Positions 32,894-41,232 of a stretch of DNA of 64,000 nucleotides are shown in pieces (position 1 is the stretch's first letter; each line of letters begins with the position of its first letter). The DNA comes from Halochromatium sp. Lineage in GTDB: Bacteria; Pseudomonadota; Gammaproteobacteria; Chromatiales; Chromatiaceae. Under the pieces are notes generated by a model. It did not search any database. It was not told where the DNA came from and saw only the letters and a list, made by a program, of their open reading frames with translations. The stretch lies in the NCBI GenBank assembly GCA_010912705.1, contig POWB01000016.1, positions 1 to 64,000 of the forward strand, read 5' to 3'. The position numbers and the translations under genes were made by a program.

Positions 32894-33349
32894 TCAGATG
32901 CGATTCAACAGCAGGATCGAGATGACCAGACCGTAGATCGCGATACCCTCGGCCAGACCAAGATAGATCAGCGTGCGGCCAAGATTCTCGGGTTTTTCGG
33001 TGATCGCGGCGAGCGAAGCAGCGCCAATGGGGCCAACAGCGATGCCAGCACCGATGGTCGAGAGTGCGGTCGGGATGCCAGCACCGATGATCGCTAGTCC
33101 CATGCCGGTGCTGATCTCGAGCACATCGACCTCGACGTCGCTGACGACATCCTCGGCGAAGGCCTCGTTGATCCCAAGCAGCAGCAGGCCGAGCTGGGCG
33201 CCAATGAAGACGACGAGCTGCGTGCCCATCGCTGGCGCCGTCCAGCGGGGTAATCGCAGTGGCCGATCGGCCGGTCGGAGCTCAAGCGCGAGGCCGGTCA
33301 GTATCAGACCGAGGATGGCGAAGGAGATCAGTGCGACGAGCCAGTACAT
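32894..33349 (-). CDS. atpK: V/A-type ATPase proteolipid subunit K (c-ring)
   Basis: A 151-residue membrane protein with four predicted transmembrane helices: MYWLVALISFAILGLILTGL; GTQLVVFIGAQLGLLLLGINEAF; GMGLAIIGAGIPTALSTIGAGIAVGPIGAASLAAI; and LGRTLIYLGLAEGIAIYGLVISILLL. The last two form the ion-carrying hairpin, and the glutamate in LGLAEGIAIYG is the likely proton or sodium site. The first two look like a diverged partner pair without an acidic residue. After the Glu come Gly-Ile rather than the Ser/Thr residues of sodium-binding F-type c subunits, but a tyrosine is kept, so ion choice is undecided. Confidence 0.9.
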   Translation of the reverse strand: MYWLVALISFAILGLILTGLALELRPADRPLRLPRWTAPAMGTQLVVFIGAQLGLLLLGINEAFAEDVVSDVEVDVLEISTGMGLAIIGAGIPTALSTIGAGIAVGPIGAASLAAITEKPENLGRTLIYLGLAEGIAIYGLVISILLLNRI

Positions 33350-33448
33350 AGAGCGGTTCCTCGGGGTTCGATAATCGGAGTCGTTGGATCAGAATCGGCA
33401 GGTTGGAATCAGGTGTTCGGAATCAGGACGAATGGCTGTGGAAATGCA

Positions 33449-35659
33449 TCAGACCGGGCCGCGACGCAGTTTCAGCGGCGAGAATTCGTGTCCATCGCCG
33501 GAGAAGTAGCGGGAGAAGCCTTCGTAGTATTGCAGGCGCATCACCTGGATCATGACGATGCCGCCTTCGAGCACCAACACGAAGACGTTGCCAAGGATCA
33601 CCGTGATCAGATGGCCCGCGGGTCCCATCATGCCAGCCAGGGTCAGGACGGCGAGTGAGAGCGCGGCATGATTCAGGCTGAAAGCGGCGACCCGCAAGAA
33701 TGACAGGGTGTTCGAGATGTAGCCGATGACCGTCTCCAGGGTCTCGATAAAGACGACCAGGATCTTCTCGCCGATCGGCGCCTTCATGTGCGACCAGGCG
33801 TAGCCGGCGAGCGCCATCAGCGCGACGATCACCAGCGCTAGGGGTGCGGTGCCGAAGCTGCTGTTGGTGGCGATACCGACGGCGCCCCAGACCAAGGCCA
33901 GGTAGAAGATTAGATTGACCAGGCCGTGGTGGCCGAACACCGCGGCAGCGAGATCCTTGACCGCAATCCGGTTGTAGATGGCGAGTCCGCAGGCGATGGC
34001 GATGAACAATACGCCGTAGCCGAGTGCGATCTGCAGCATCAGGATCGGATGGTGGATCGGGCTCTTCCAGAGCGCGGGCAAGATCTCCTCATAACCGAAG
34101 ATGCTGCCGAAGAGCACACCGAAGAACATCGATGAGAGGCCAGCAATGATGCCAAAGCGGTAGAAGCGCCCGAGCTTGGCGCGAAACGCCCAGGCGACGC
34201 CGGCGATCACGGCACCTTGGCCGATATCGCCGAACATCGAGCCGAACATCAGCAGGAAGGTCACCGCGAACAGCGGCGTTGGATCGACCTCGCCATATTG
34301 CGGGATGCCATACTGCTTGACCAGCATCGAGAAGGGCGCGAGAAAGCGATTGTGGGTCGCCACCGTAGGCACCAGCGGGCGCTCGGCGGGCGTTGGATTG
34401 CGGCTCTCGAGTTCGAACGGTAGTGACAGGCTGGCGCGCAGGCGCGCCTCCAGCGCGCTGAACTCGCGAGCCGGCACCCAACCGCAGACCACGGCGAGAT
34501 GGCCGGCACTGCGAATCGATGGATCGAGGGTGACAAAGGGGGCTGCCATCTGCAGGGCCTGTTGCGCGGAGCGGAGCGCCTCGCGATGCATCCGCTCCCA
34601 GGCATCGACCTCGGCACTCAAGGCTTTGCGCTCGGCTTGCAGCTGCTGGCGCTTGGCGTTGAGCTCATCCTGCTTTTGCTCCGGACTGGCATCCTCGAGC
34701 CCAGCGGGGATCGGCAAGGGTTGAAAGCTCGCCGAGCTGAGCACTGAGGCAAGCTGGCTCTCTTGCTCACCACGCGGCCCGACGATGACGACGTGAGTGC
34801 TCTGCTCGCGCTCTAGATAGGTAAACAGCAGGTGGTCGGCGAGGGTCACCGCCCCTTGCAGCCGACTCAGGTTTTCGCGTGGCACCACGCCGACGTAGAA
34901 GTCGAGAAAGCGGGTCTTGTTGCGCAGCGCACCGAGGTCGATCTCCAGGTTGCTGAAGTTCTCTAACGAGGCCTGCTGCTCGCGGATGAAGCGATCCTGC
35001 TCCTCGATGCGCCGAAATCCTTCCTCGAAGCGTGAGGCCTCGGCCCAGCGCTCGGTCAGCTGCTCGTTGATGGCGCGCAGCTCGTCAGGCTCGATGACCC
35101 GCACCTCATCGAGATCCGCTGCGGCCTCGACGGGCACAACCTTGGCGATCTTCTCGAGCCGGCCATGGGCCTGCTGATAGATCTCGCGGTAGTCCCTTCC
35201 CGGGATGCCGCTCAGCAGCTGTTCTTCGGGTGGCCGGGTGTCCGGGTGGAAGCTTTCGGTCTCGGCCAGGGTTAGCGAGGCCTGCGGGAGATCGTCAGTG
35301 ATCACCAACAGCCGGACATGCTTCATCAGCAACGGGCGCATCCGGATCTCACGCCAGCTGTCTGGTGACCGCAGTTCCCTCCAGAGCTGGCCGATCAGGG
35401 GGCCGACTTGGCGCAAGGCGGGACCAGCCTTGGCTGTGATGGCCCGGGTTTGAGGCTCAACCTTGGCGGCGATGGCCCGGATCTGCGGCTCAACCTTGGC
35501 AGCGATGGCTTGCACCTGCGGTTCAGCCTTGGCAGCGATGGCCCGAAGCTGGGGCTTGGCCTCTGCCAGCAGCTTCGTCCAGAACCCACGCAGTAGGGCC
35601 CATAGCGACAGCAGTTGTTGCTGGACGGCTGACAGGAGCTGTTGTTTGTTGACTGACAT
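33449..35659 (-). CDS. atpI: V/A-type ATPase subunit I (membrane stator, a-like)
   Basis: A 736-residue protein. An N-terminal extension (residues about 20-95) has four consecutive 11-residue repeats of the form AIAAKxEPQxx: AIAAKAEPQVQ, AIAAKVEPQIR, AIAAKVEPQTR, AITAKAGPALR. They form an amphipathic segment I do not know from other I subunits. Then a cytoplasmic domain with coiled coils (ERKALSAEVDAWERMHREAL) and a C-terminal membrane domain (about 410-736) with several helices: FAVTFLLMFGSMFGDIGQGAVIAGVAWAF, IIAGLSSMFFGVLFGSIFGYE, and LVVFIETLETVIGYISNTLSFLRVAAFSLNHAALS, in which SFLRVAAFSLNHA holds the essential arginine facing the c-ring. This is the ion-path stator. It is flanked by K and C. 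Confidence 0.95.
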   Translation of the reverse strand: MSVNKQQLLSAVQQQLLSLWALLRGFWTKLLAEAKPQLRAIAAKAEPQVQAIAAKVEPQIRAIAAKVEPQTRAITAKAGPALRQVGPLIGQLWRELRSPDSWREIRMRPLLMKHVRLLVITDDLPQASLTLAETESFHPDTRPPEEQLLSGIPGRDYREIYQQAHGRLEKIAKVVPVEAAADLDEVRVIEPDELRAINEQLTERWAEASRFEEGFRRIEEQDRFIREQQASLENFSNLEIDLGALRNKTRFLDFYVGVVPRENLSRLQGAVTLADHLLFTYLEREQSTHVVIVGPRGEQESQLASVLSSASFQPLPIPAGLEDASPEQKQDELNAKRQQLQAERKALSAEVDAWERMHREALRSAQQALQMAAPFVTLDPSIRSAGHLAVVCGWVPAREFSALEARLRASLSLPFELESRNPTPAERPLVPTVATHNRFLAPFSMLVKQYGIPQYGEVDPTPLFAVTFLLMFGSMFGDIGQGAVIAGVAWAFRAKLGRFYRFGIIAGLSSMFFGVLFGSIFGYEEILPALWKSPIHHPILMLQIALGYGVLFIAIACGLAIYNRIAVKDLAAAVFGHHGLVNLIFYLALVWGAVGIATNSSFGTAPLALVIVALMALAGYAWSHMKAPIGEKILVVFIETLETVIGYISNTLSFLRVAAFSLNHAALSLAVLTLAGMMGPAGHLITVILGNVFVLVLEGGIVMIQVMRLQYYEGFSRYFSGDGHEFSPLKLRRGPV

Positions 35660-35701
35660 GGGCTTGGTGGTGATCGGCGGTGCGAGACGGGACCTCTGTG
35701 A

Positions 35702-36751
35702 TCAGGCAGCGGACGGCAAGGGCAGCGCACAATCCGGTGGCTGCGCCTCGACGGCGATCTCGACCAGCTCGCGCGGTAGGCCGAGCAATTGACCCTGCAC
35801 CAAGGCAAATAGCATGAGTACGCCATGCTCGCGCAAGATCAAATAGGCGAGGCTGCGAGCGACGCCGGACTGGCCGCGGGCGAGCAGCCGACGAGCCTCC
35901 TGGGTGACATAGCCGCCAAGGCGTTGCTGCACCTCGATCAGGCTCTGGCTGCCGGCAAGGGCGCTCTGCAGTGGTTCCGGCAGGGCGGCGATGATCTCCT
36001 CGAGACTGTCGAGATTGACCAGCGTCAGTAGTCGGTCGCGATGCAGCAGGCGCACCGAAGGCACTAGCTGGTAGAAGGTCTCACTTGGCGAGAGTGCATA
36101 AGAGAAGCGGAAGCGTAATAACCACATCAGCGCGACGCGATCGAGCATCGCGCCGAGCAGTTGTTTCAGCTCAGGCTGGCTGCTGTCATGGACCTGCTGC
36201 AGTCGACGCGCCATCTCGCTGTAGTAGCGTTGATCGATGGCGGCTTCGAGGGCGAAGGGATCACGTTTCTGCTCGAAGACCTCACGGCCCTGTTTCGCGA
36301 TCAGGCTATAGGGACCTTGCTCCAGCTTACGCAACAGCTCAAGCACACCTTCGGCCTGGAAGAGGTCTTGTTGGGGCAGGCGCACATGCGCCGGCAGCTC
36401 AAAGAGGTTGGCGCGGATCTCGGCTTGGTTCAATTCGTACAACTTGCCGCGCAGCAGGGTCTTGAGGTTAAAAAGGGCGTATTTACGGCCCCAGGCTAGG
36501 ATCAGCCCTGCCTCGGCTGCTTCCATCGGGCGGATCAGGATGCGCAGCTCATCGAGCAGCGTATTGATCAGTGCCTGCTTGACGCTGCGGCTCTTCGCAC
36601 GGCGATCAAGCGACTCCTCCAACAAGCCCTCGAGCCCGAACCGCTGAGCGAGCTCTGGCAGTGAGAGTCCGCACAGGGCCATCACCTCATCAGGATCGAC
36701 CAGATGCTCGGCCATGGCCGAGACACGGGTATTGAGGTAAGGCTCGTGCAT
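35702..36751 (-). CDS. atpC: V/A-type ATPase subunit C (rotor adaptor)
   Basis: A 349-residue all-helical protein beginning MHEPYLNTRVSAMAEHLVDPDEVMALCGLSLPELAQRFG, which fits the YxNARVRAM-like first helix of the C/d family. Later helices include RFSYALSPSETFYQLVPSVRLLHRDRLLTLVNLDSLEEIIAALPEPL, the conserved region around residue 200-260. In V/A enzymes subunit C caps the proteolipid ring and links it to the D-F shaft. The gene comes second in the minus-strand operon, 24 bases after the small H-like gene. Confidence 0.88.
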   Translation of the reverse strand: MHEPYLNTRVSAMAEHLVDPDEVMALCGLSLPELAQRFGLEGLLEESLDRRAKSRSVKQALINTLLDELRILIRPMEAAEAGLILAWGRKYALFNLKTLLRGKLYELNQAEIRANLFELPAHVRLPQQDLFQAEGVLELLRKLEQGPYSLIAKQGREVFEQKRDPFALEAAIDQRYYSEMARRLQQVHDSSQPELKQLLGAMLDRVALMWLLRFRFSYALSPSETFYQLVPSVRLLHRDRLLTLVNLDSLEEIIAALPEPLQSALAGSQSLIEVQQRLGGYVTQEARRLLARGQSGVARSLAYLILREHGVLMLFALVQGQLLGLPRELVEIAVEAQPPDCALPLPSAA

Positions 36752-36775
36752 ACCGCTGATGGCGATCCGAAAGGC

Positions 36776-37093
36776 TTAGCGCTGGGTGTCGAGCAGCAGG
36801 GCGAAGGCGGCGTCGAGGGCCTCCTGTTCGCGCGCTTCGGCGGATTCACGGAGATGCACGTGGCGTTCTTCGTAGCGGCGTTTGAGCTCGGCGACGGTCT
36901 GTTCTGCGCGCTCCTCAGCCTTGCTGATGAACCCCCTGTGCAAGTCCGGGATGCGCGCGGTGAAACGCTCATCTTCCGCACGGGCATCACGCAACGCCGC
37001 TTGGATGATGCGCTCTTGCTCTTGCTCGGCCTGTTGAGCGAGGCTTTCGGCCTTCATCTCAGCATCAAGGAGGCGTTTCAGCGTATCGTCCAT
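36776..37093 (-). CDS. Small coiled-coil subunit, V/A-type ATPase H/G-like
   Basis: A 105-residue highly charged helical protein (MDDTLKRLLDAEMKAESLAQQAEQEQERIIQAALRDARAEDERF) followed by EERAEQTVAELKRRYEERHVHLRESAEAREQEALDAAF. The composition, length and place as first gene of the ATPase operon fit the stalk subunit that pairs with E (H or G in different nomenclatures). It contains no motif unique to that family, so the call relies on context and coiled-coil character. Confidence 0.7.
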   Translation of the reverse strand: MDDTLKRLLDAEMKAESLAQQAEQEQERIIQAALRDARAEDERFTARIPDLHRGFISKAEERAEQTVAELKRRYEERHVHLRESAEAREQEALDAAFALLLDTQR

Positions 37094-37440
37094 CGGTGCC
37101 TGTCGATCTCGTCTGGGGTTAGCGCGGGGTTCAACCGCTTTAGCGGGGTGCAGGGTAACCTATTCTGCGGCCTTGGTGTCTATGCTTCGCAACGTCGATT
37201 GTCTCGCTCGTTGTCTCGCTTTGTCTCGCTATAAGGTTTACGACGCGTCGCGACGCCGCAAGCTGAAGCTTTGCTTCCCGATAGAGCTATCCACCCCATC
37301 TGCCTTGACTGCCAGGTTTGGCCAGCGCGCAAACGCGAGCTGTTCTAGCCATAATATTCACACGCTGGGCGGCAAGCTGCCAAGTGCTGACCGACCGATT
37401 GATCGCCCCTCAAGGCCAACGAGAGCAAATAACAGTTTCG
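37094..37440. other. Intergenic region upstream of the ATPase operon
   Basis: Divergent region. The minus-strand ATPase operon promoter should lie here, as may that for xpaC. I see a short duplication (TTGTCTCGCTTTGTCTCGCTA near 37209-37231) but no well-spaced promoter hexamers and no persuasive gene. Confidence 0.4.
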
Positions 37441-37638
37441 ATGCCAAACGCCTCCGCTGTCACCAAGCCACCGACGCACCCTCTATCGCAACCGGTGTCG
37501 CAACCGGTGTCGCAACCGGTGTCGCGACCGGTGTCGCGACCGCCGTCGCGGCCCAGCCTCGGTGCTCGTCTCCTCGGTGCCTTTCTGCTCTTTTGGAGCT
37601 TGGGCCTCGTCTCCTGCCAGTCGCTGTTTTTTCTCTAG
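37441..37638 (+). CDS. Possible small membrane protein with a Pro-Val-Ser-Gln repeat
   Basis: A 65-codon frame: MPNASAVTKPPTHP, then LSQPVSQPVSQPVSRPVSRPPSRPS from a 12-bp minisatellite, then a single hydrophobic helix (LGARLLGAFLLFWSLGLVSCQSLFFL). It ends five bases before the xpaC ATG, an operon-like spacing. The ribosome-binding site is weak and the repeat stays in frame in several frames. It may be a real small membrane protein or a chance frame. I do not recognise any homologue. Confidence 0.3.
   Translation: MPNASAVTKPPTHPLSQPVSQPVSQPVSRPVSRPPSRPSLGARLLGAFLLFWSLGLVSCQSLFFL
37486..37545. repeat. 12-bp minisatellite, five units
   Basis: Units start at 37486, 37498, 37510, 37522 and 37534: three copies of TCGCAACCGGTG, one TCGCGACCGGTG and one TCGCGACCGCCG. 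A multiple of three, so copy-number change preserves the frame of the small ORF at 37441. Confidence 0.95.
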
Positions 37639-37643
37639 CCACC

Positions 37644-38609
37644 ATGCACCAATCGCCACAAGACCTGCAAAGGCTGCTCGATCGACTTGGCGTGACTGGC
37701 CCCCTGGCGCAGTGGCTGCTGGCGAAGCGCCAGGCCTTGGTGCCAACGCCCGCAACGCCTTCTGTGTCTTCACCAACTGTTGTAGCGCCAATGCGACCGC
37801 GCCCGGTGCGCGCTTGGCTGCTCTGGCTGTTCTCGGCGCCGCTGATCCTAGCCGCCTTGAGTGCGCTCGTCGCGGGACGGCTCGATGGCTTCATCGGCGA
37901 TGCCTTAGCTTGGGGCTTGGTCGCCTTGGCCGCGTTGCTGACGCGGCGGGCATCGTTGCTGCCCGCTGCGCAGGCAGAGCAACGGCGTTTCAGCCAGCCT
38001 GGGCGTCGCTGGCAATTTCCGTTGCGTAATCTCGCGGCGGCCTCGCTAGCGGCCGGAACCTGCGTTGCCGCCGTCTATGGCGTTGGTCATCTGCTCGGGG
38101 TCGGCCTCGGTTTCGCTGCCGTCGCCGTACTGGCTTATCACCTGCTCTACGGGTTGCAGCCGCTGCGAGTAGGGACGCCAATGACGGCTCAGGATAAGGA
38201 ATCGCGGGCAGTGATCGAGGCACTCGCCGAGGCCGAAGATCGGCTCATCACCATCGAGCGCGCCGCTGACGCGATTGGCAATCGCGAGCTGAGCCAGCGC
38301 CTGGCGCATATCGCCGAGCTGGGGCGTGGCATCCTGGCGCAGATTGCCGAGCGTCCCTCCGACCTGCGTCGCGCTCGGCGCTTTTTGACCGTCTTCCTGG
38401 AAGGCGCCGAGCAGGTGTCCGACGGCTATGCACGCACCCATCGGCATGCCGATTCGGCTGAGCTCGAGCAGAGCTTCCGCACCGTGCTGATCACCATCGA
38501 AGAACAGTTCCAACGCCAGCGCGAGCGCCTACGCGAGGCCGATGTGCTCGACCTCGATGTGCAGATCGAGGTGCTGAAGAAGCAGTTGGATCAAGAGGGG
38601 ATTCGCTAG
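37644..38609 (+). CDS. xpaC: XpaC-family protein (5-bromo-4-chloroindolyl phosphate hydrolysis family)
   Basis: A 321-residue protein starting at ATG 37644. After a short helical N-terminus (MHQSPQDLQRLLDRLGVTGPLAQWLL) there are hydrophobic segments (AWLLWLFSAPLILAALSALVAG, ALAWGLVALAALLTRR, LAAASLAAGTCVAAVYGVGHLLGVGLGFAAVAVLAYHLL), then a helical cytoplasmic domain (ALAEAEDRLITIERAADAIGNRELSQRLAHIAELGRGILAQI) and FLTVFLEGAEQVSDGYARTHRHADSAELEQSFRTVLITIEEQFQRQRERL, typical of XpaC. Family genes normally lie next to telA. Here telA is 7.2 kb downstream on the same strand, which suggests an operon split by insertion. The molecular role is unknown; association with toxic-anion or phage-related resistance through TelA is inferred. 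Confidence 0.88.
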   Translation: MHQSPQDLQRLLDRLGVTGPLAQWLLAKRQALVPTPATPSVSSPTVVAPMRPRPVRAWLLWLFSAPLILAALSALVAGRLDGFIGDALAWGLVALAALLTRRASLLPAAQAEQRRFSQPGRRWQFPLRNLAAASLAAGTCVAAVYGVGHLLGVGLGFAAVAVLAYHLLYGLQPLRVGTPMTAQDKESRAVIEALAEAEDRLITIERAADAIGNRELSQRLAHIAELGRGILAQIAERPSDLRRARRFLTVFLEGAEQVSDGYARTHRHADSAELEQSFRTVLITIEEQFQRQRERLREADVLDLDVQIEVLKKQLDQEGIR

Positions 38610-38614
38610 TGTTT

Positions 38615-38627
38615 TCCTGTTCGGGCC
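38615..38627. repeat. Left copy of a 13-bp direct repeat flanking the inserted segment
   Basis: TCCTGTTCGGGCC lies five bases after the xpaC stop. The same 13 bases recur at 45306-45318. The sequences on either side differ. It is a candidate boundary of the insertion between xpaC and telA. Confidence 0.6.
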
Positions 38628-38669
38628 CGTAGCCAACCCTGGCCGGTGTTATAGTATCGACGTTACCTT

Positions 38670-39193
38670 TTGACCAAGATCGCTCTAGAAAATGCAGGAC
38701 TGGAACAGCCTATCCTCAGCGCCGGTGCAAAAGAAAGCAGCCTCTGCAGCGACGAGTCTGAGAGACTCCACTCTCGGTAACCTGCGAGCGCAGTATCTAG
38801 CGATCGTCGCCGCTGATACAGCGGCTGCTCGAATTGGAGCGGCACGTTGGGCGTCAGTTGATCAGCGATGCGGAGCTTGCCTAAATTCAACAGCAGTGGA
38901 CAAAAGATTTCGATACCAACGAGAGCGCTTTGGCACTCGCCTGCATCGCTGGACGGGAGGTTGCCGCTGCGCCAATGACACCAGAAGATCATGCCAGCGA
39001 CCTCGCACTGATCGAACAGATGGCGCCCGATTTCGAGTTGCAGTCGATCTGGGCTACCGAACTGTATCGATTGGTCAGCGAGCGCTACCCAACCCTGGAT
39101 ACTCCCGCTAGCCGTCGGCAGCTGCTCGATGATGTACAGAAGGTCGTTGGCAACGCCGTCCGACAGGCTGAGCGTGCGGACCTGACTGCATGA
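38670..39193 (+). pseudogene. Degraded first gene of the ATPase cassette (frameshifts and stops)
   Basis: Three overlapping frames each hold protein-like pieces: TTG 38670 gives MTKIALENAGLEQPILSAGAKESS until a stop near 38778; a second frame gives LGNLRAQYLAIVAADTAA; the third gives PLIQRLLELERHVGRQLISDAELA, a TAA at 38882-38884, then IQQQWTKDFDTNESALALACIAGREVAAAPMTPEDHASDLALIEQMAPDFELQSIWATELYRLV to the stop at 39193. The end overlaps the next gene by four bases (ATGA). The coupling suggests it was a working small cassette gene. I do not recognise the family. Sequencing error is an alternative to decay. Confidence 0.6.
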
Positions 39194-41229
39194 TCATCGA
39201 GCAGATCCAGCTCACCAACCTGTTTTCTTACTATGGCCTGCAGCAGTTTCAGCTTGGTCAGCCTGAGCCGGGGCGCAATATCTGCCTGATCATGGGTCAA
39301 AACGGATTCGGCAAGACCAGCCTGCTGAATGCCCTCAAGCTCCTGTTCAGCGGCGCGCGTAATGAACCCTTGCGACGGGCGGTTCAGTGCAAGCGTATGC
39401 CCACCGTTCAACAGTATGTACTTGGTGCGGGCGACGACTGGTGGGGAATCATGAACCGCCGCGCCAGGACAAGCGGAGAGACCCGTTGCGCCGCAGCGCT
39501 GCGCTGGACGGAGAACGGGCAGGCGGTCAGGGCAGAGCGCAGCTGGACCATTGAAGGCGACACTTGGCAAGAGCAGCTAGAGGTGCAGGCCGGCGAGGCC
39601 CGGTTTAGGGACGAGGTGGCCCAGGAGTTTTTGGATCGCCGATTGCCACCAGACTATGTGGACTTCTTCTTTTTCGATGGCGAGCAGATTCAGGCCCTCG
39701 CCGAGGCCAATCGCGATACACAACAACGCGAGATGGAGCGCATCCTCGGGATCGGTGCGATTGACGCCCTGCGGGAGGCATTGAAGCAATCCATCCATGG
39801 CTGGCAACGCGACGAGCTGAAGCCCGAAGCCAAAGCCGAGCTGCAACGCCTAGAGGGCAGCGCGCGAGCCATCACCGAAGAGCTGAGGGTGCTGGAAGAC
39901 ACCCGGGCGACGCTGAAACAGGAGATCGAGGATGATCAAGATGCACTGCGCCGCGTCCGCCGGCGTATCGAAGGGGTTAGTGCCTATGTGCATCGTCATA
40001 ATGAAGACGAGCTGAAGCAGGCGCGTGGACGCGTGCAGGCGGAGTTTGCCGAGGGGTGTGAGCGCCTTTCCGCGGAGTTGCCCCGTGATGTCGTGCTACT
40101 CGCTAATCCTAGCCTGGTGCGCCGAGCGATCGACCGTCTAGATCAGCTATTGCGCAGCGACGCAGGTGCCCGCAGCCAAGTGCTTGAGACGCTGACGCGA
40201 ACGCTGCCCGAGCGTCTCTTTGATGGCCCGGACAGGCCGGACCCTGATATCCGCGAGGGGCAACGCGCCTTCTACCAATACAAGCTCGTCCGCTTGCTGG
40301 AAATGGAGATGAGCGACGCTGGCGCGGCGCTGGACCCAGGTTTCGCTCCCGATCCTCAGGACGGTGCGCGTGCCCGCAAGCAACTGGCTCCCTATGCGGA
40401 GGCGGAAGGTCTGCGCTCATTGCGCGCTGAAGCGTTACGGAGGCTGCAACAGCAGGCCGCTGAGATACGGAAACTGGAAACGGAACTGCTAAACGTTGGC
40501 TCGCTATCGGATGAGGAGCGCAAGCAGTTCGAGCGTTACGTCGAAGAACGCGATCAGTTGGAGCGCGCATTGACGGACAAACAACAGCACATTGGTGCGC
40601 TCGAGAACGAGCTCGGCCAAAAGCAGCGGAAACTGGAAGACGCGAACAAACAGATCGCGGACACACCGAACTTAGTCCAAGCCGGAGGCATTGTGGAGGA
40701 CAAGATTCAGCTGGCGCGACGACTCGGAAATCTGTTCGGCCAGCTGAAGGATCAGCGAAAAAAGGAGCAGCGGGAGACGCTGGAAACCGCGATCAACCGT
40801 CATTTCAAACGCTTGATGACCTCGCATCATCTGATCAATAAGATCGAGGTCGATGACGAGTTCGGCCTGCATTACCTTGATCGTGACGGCCGCTCCATCG
40901 CGATGGGCGCGCTTTCCGCCGGCATGAAGCAGTTGATGGCCACATCCCTCCTCTGGGCGTTGAGCGAGGCCTCAGGCAAGCAGGTGCCCGTGATCATTGA
41001 TACCCCTTTGGCAAGGATCGACGCCGGAAACCAGGAGGCGATTCTCACACAGTACTATCCGAATGCTGGTGACCAAGTCATCGTGTTACCGACGGACTCG
41101 GAATTGGATGCCCGCAAGCTCAGGCTCGTTGCTGACCATGTCTATGCGGCCTTTCGGCTGACCAATCTTGATGGGGAGCACACGGTGCCCGTGCCTGTGG
41201 AGGTCGCGGAGCTGGCTGCTCGGGGATAA
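39190..41229 (+). CDS. DndD-like SMC/Rad50-type ATPase
   Basis: A 679-residue ABC-type ATPase with split nucleotide-binding halves. The N-terminus MIIEQIQLTNLFSYYG is followed by Walker A MGQNGFGKTSLLNALKLLF (residues about 36-44), then DFFFFDGEQIQALAE, a phrase typical of DndD, the ATPase of DNA phosphorothioation systems. A long coiled coil runs about 200-540 (ARAITEELRVLEDTRATLKQEIEDDQ; LERALTDKQQHIGALENEL). The C-terminal half has signature LSAGMKQLMATSLLWALSEASG (about 574), Walker B VPVIIDTPLARIDAGNQ and QVIVLPTDSELD. It probably binds or bridges DNA using ATP. It overlaps the degraded gene before it by 4 bases and lies 3 bases before the FtsK-like gene. No dndB/C or sulfur-transfer genes are nearby, so modification is not implied. 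Confidence 0.85.
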   Translation: MIIEQIQLTNLFSYYGLQQFQLGQPEPGRNICLIMGQNGFGKTSLLNALKLLFSGARNEPLRRAVQCKRMPTVQQYVLGAGDDWWGIMNRRARTSGETRCAAALRWTENGQAVRAERSWTIEGDTWQEQLEVQAGEARFRDEVAQEFLDRRLPPDYVDFFFFDGEQIQALAEANRDTQQREMERILGIGAIDALREALKQSIHGWQRDELKPEAKAELQRLEGSARAITEELRVLEDTRATLKQEIEDDQDALRRVRRRIEGVSAYVHRHNEDELKQARGRVQAEFAEGCERLSAELPRDVVLLANPSLVRRAIDRLDQLLRSDAGARSQVLETLTRTLPERLFDGPDRPDPDIREGQRAFYQYKLVRLLEMEMSDAGAALDPGFAPDPQDGARARKQLAPYAEAEGLRSLRAEALRRLQQQAAEIRKLETELLNVGSLSDEERKQFERYVEERDQLERALTDKQQHIGALENELGQKQRKLEDANKQIADTPNLVQAGGIVEDKIQLARRLGNLFGQLKDQRKKEQRETLETAINRHFKRLMTSHHLINKIEVDDEFGLHYLDRDGRSIAMGALSAGMKQLMATSLLWALSEASGKQVPVIIDTPLARIDAGNQEAILTQYYPNAGDQVIVLPTDSELDARKLRLVADHVYAAFRLTNLDGEHTVPVPVEVAELAARG

Positions 41230-41232
41230 ACG

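Noticed and set aside
32894..33349. Assigning the ATPase as sodium-specific because nhaD is adjacent
   Set aside because: The residues after the proteolipid Glu (Gly-Ile) do not match the Ser/Thr pattern of sodium-binding F-type c subunits, although a Tyr is kept; the sequence does not decide.
37486..37545. Tandem repeat considered as a CRISPR array
   Set aside because: Units are contiguous 12-mers without spacers, so it is a minisatellite.
39190..41229. Reading the DndD-like ATPase as evidence for DNA phosphorothioation
   Set aside because: No cysteine desulfurase, dndB or dndC gene is present nearby, so modification is not supported; only the ATPase and DndE-like parts resemble that system.
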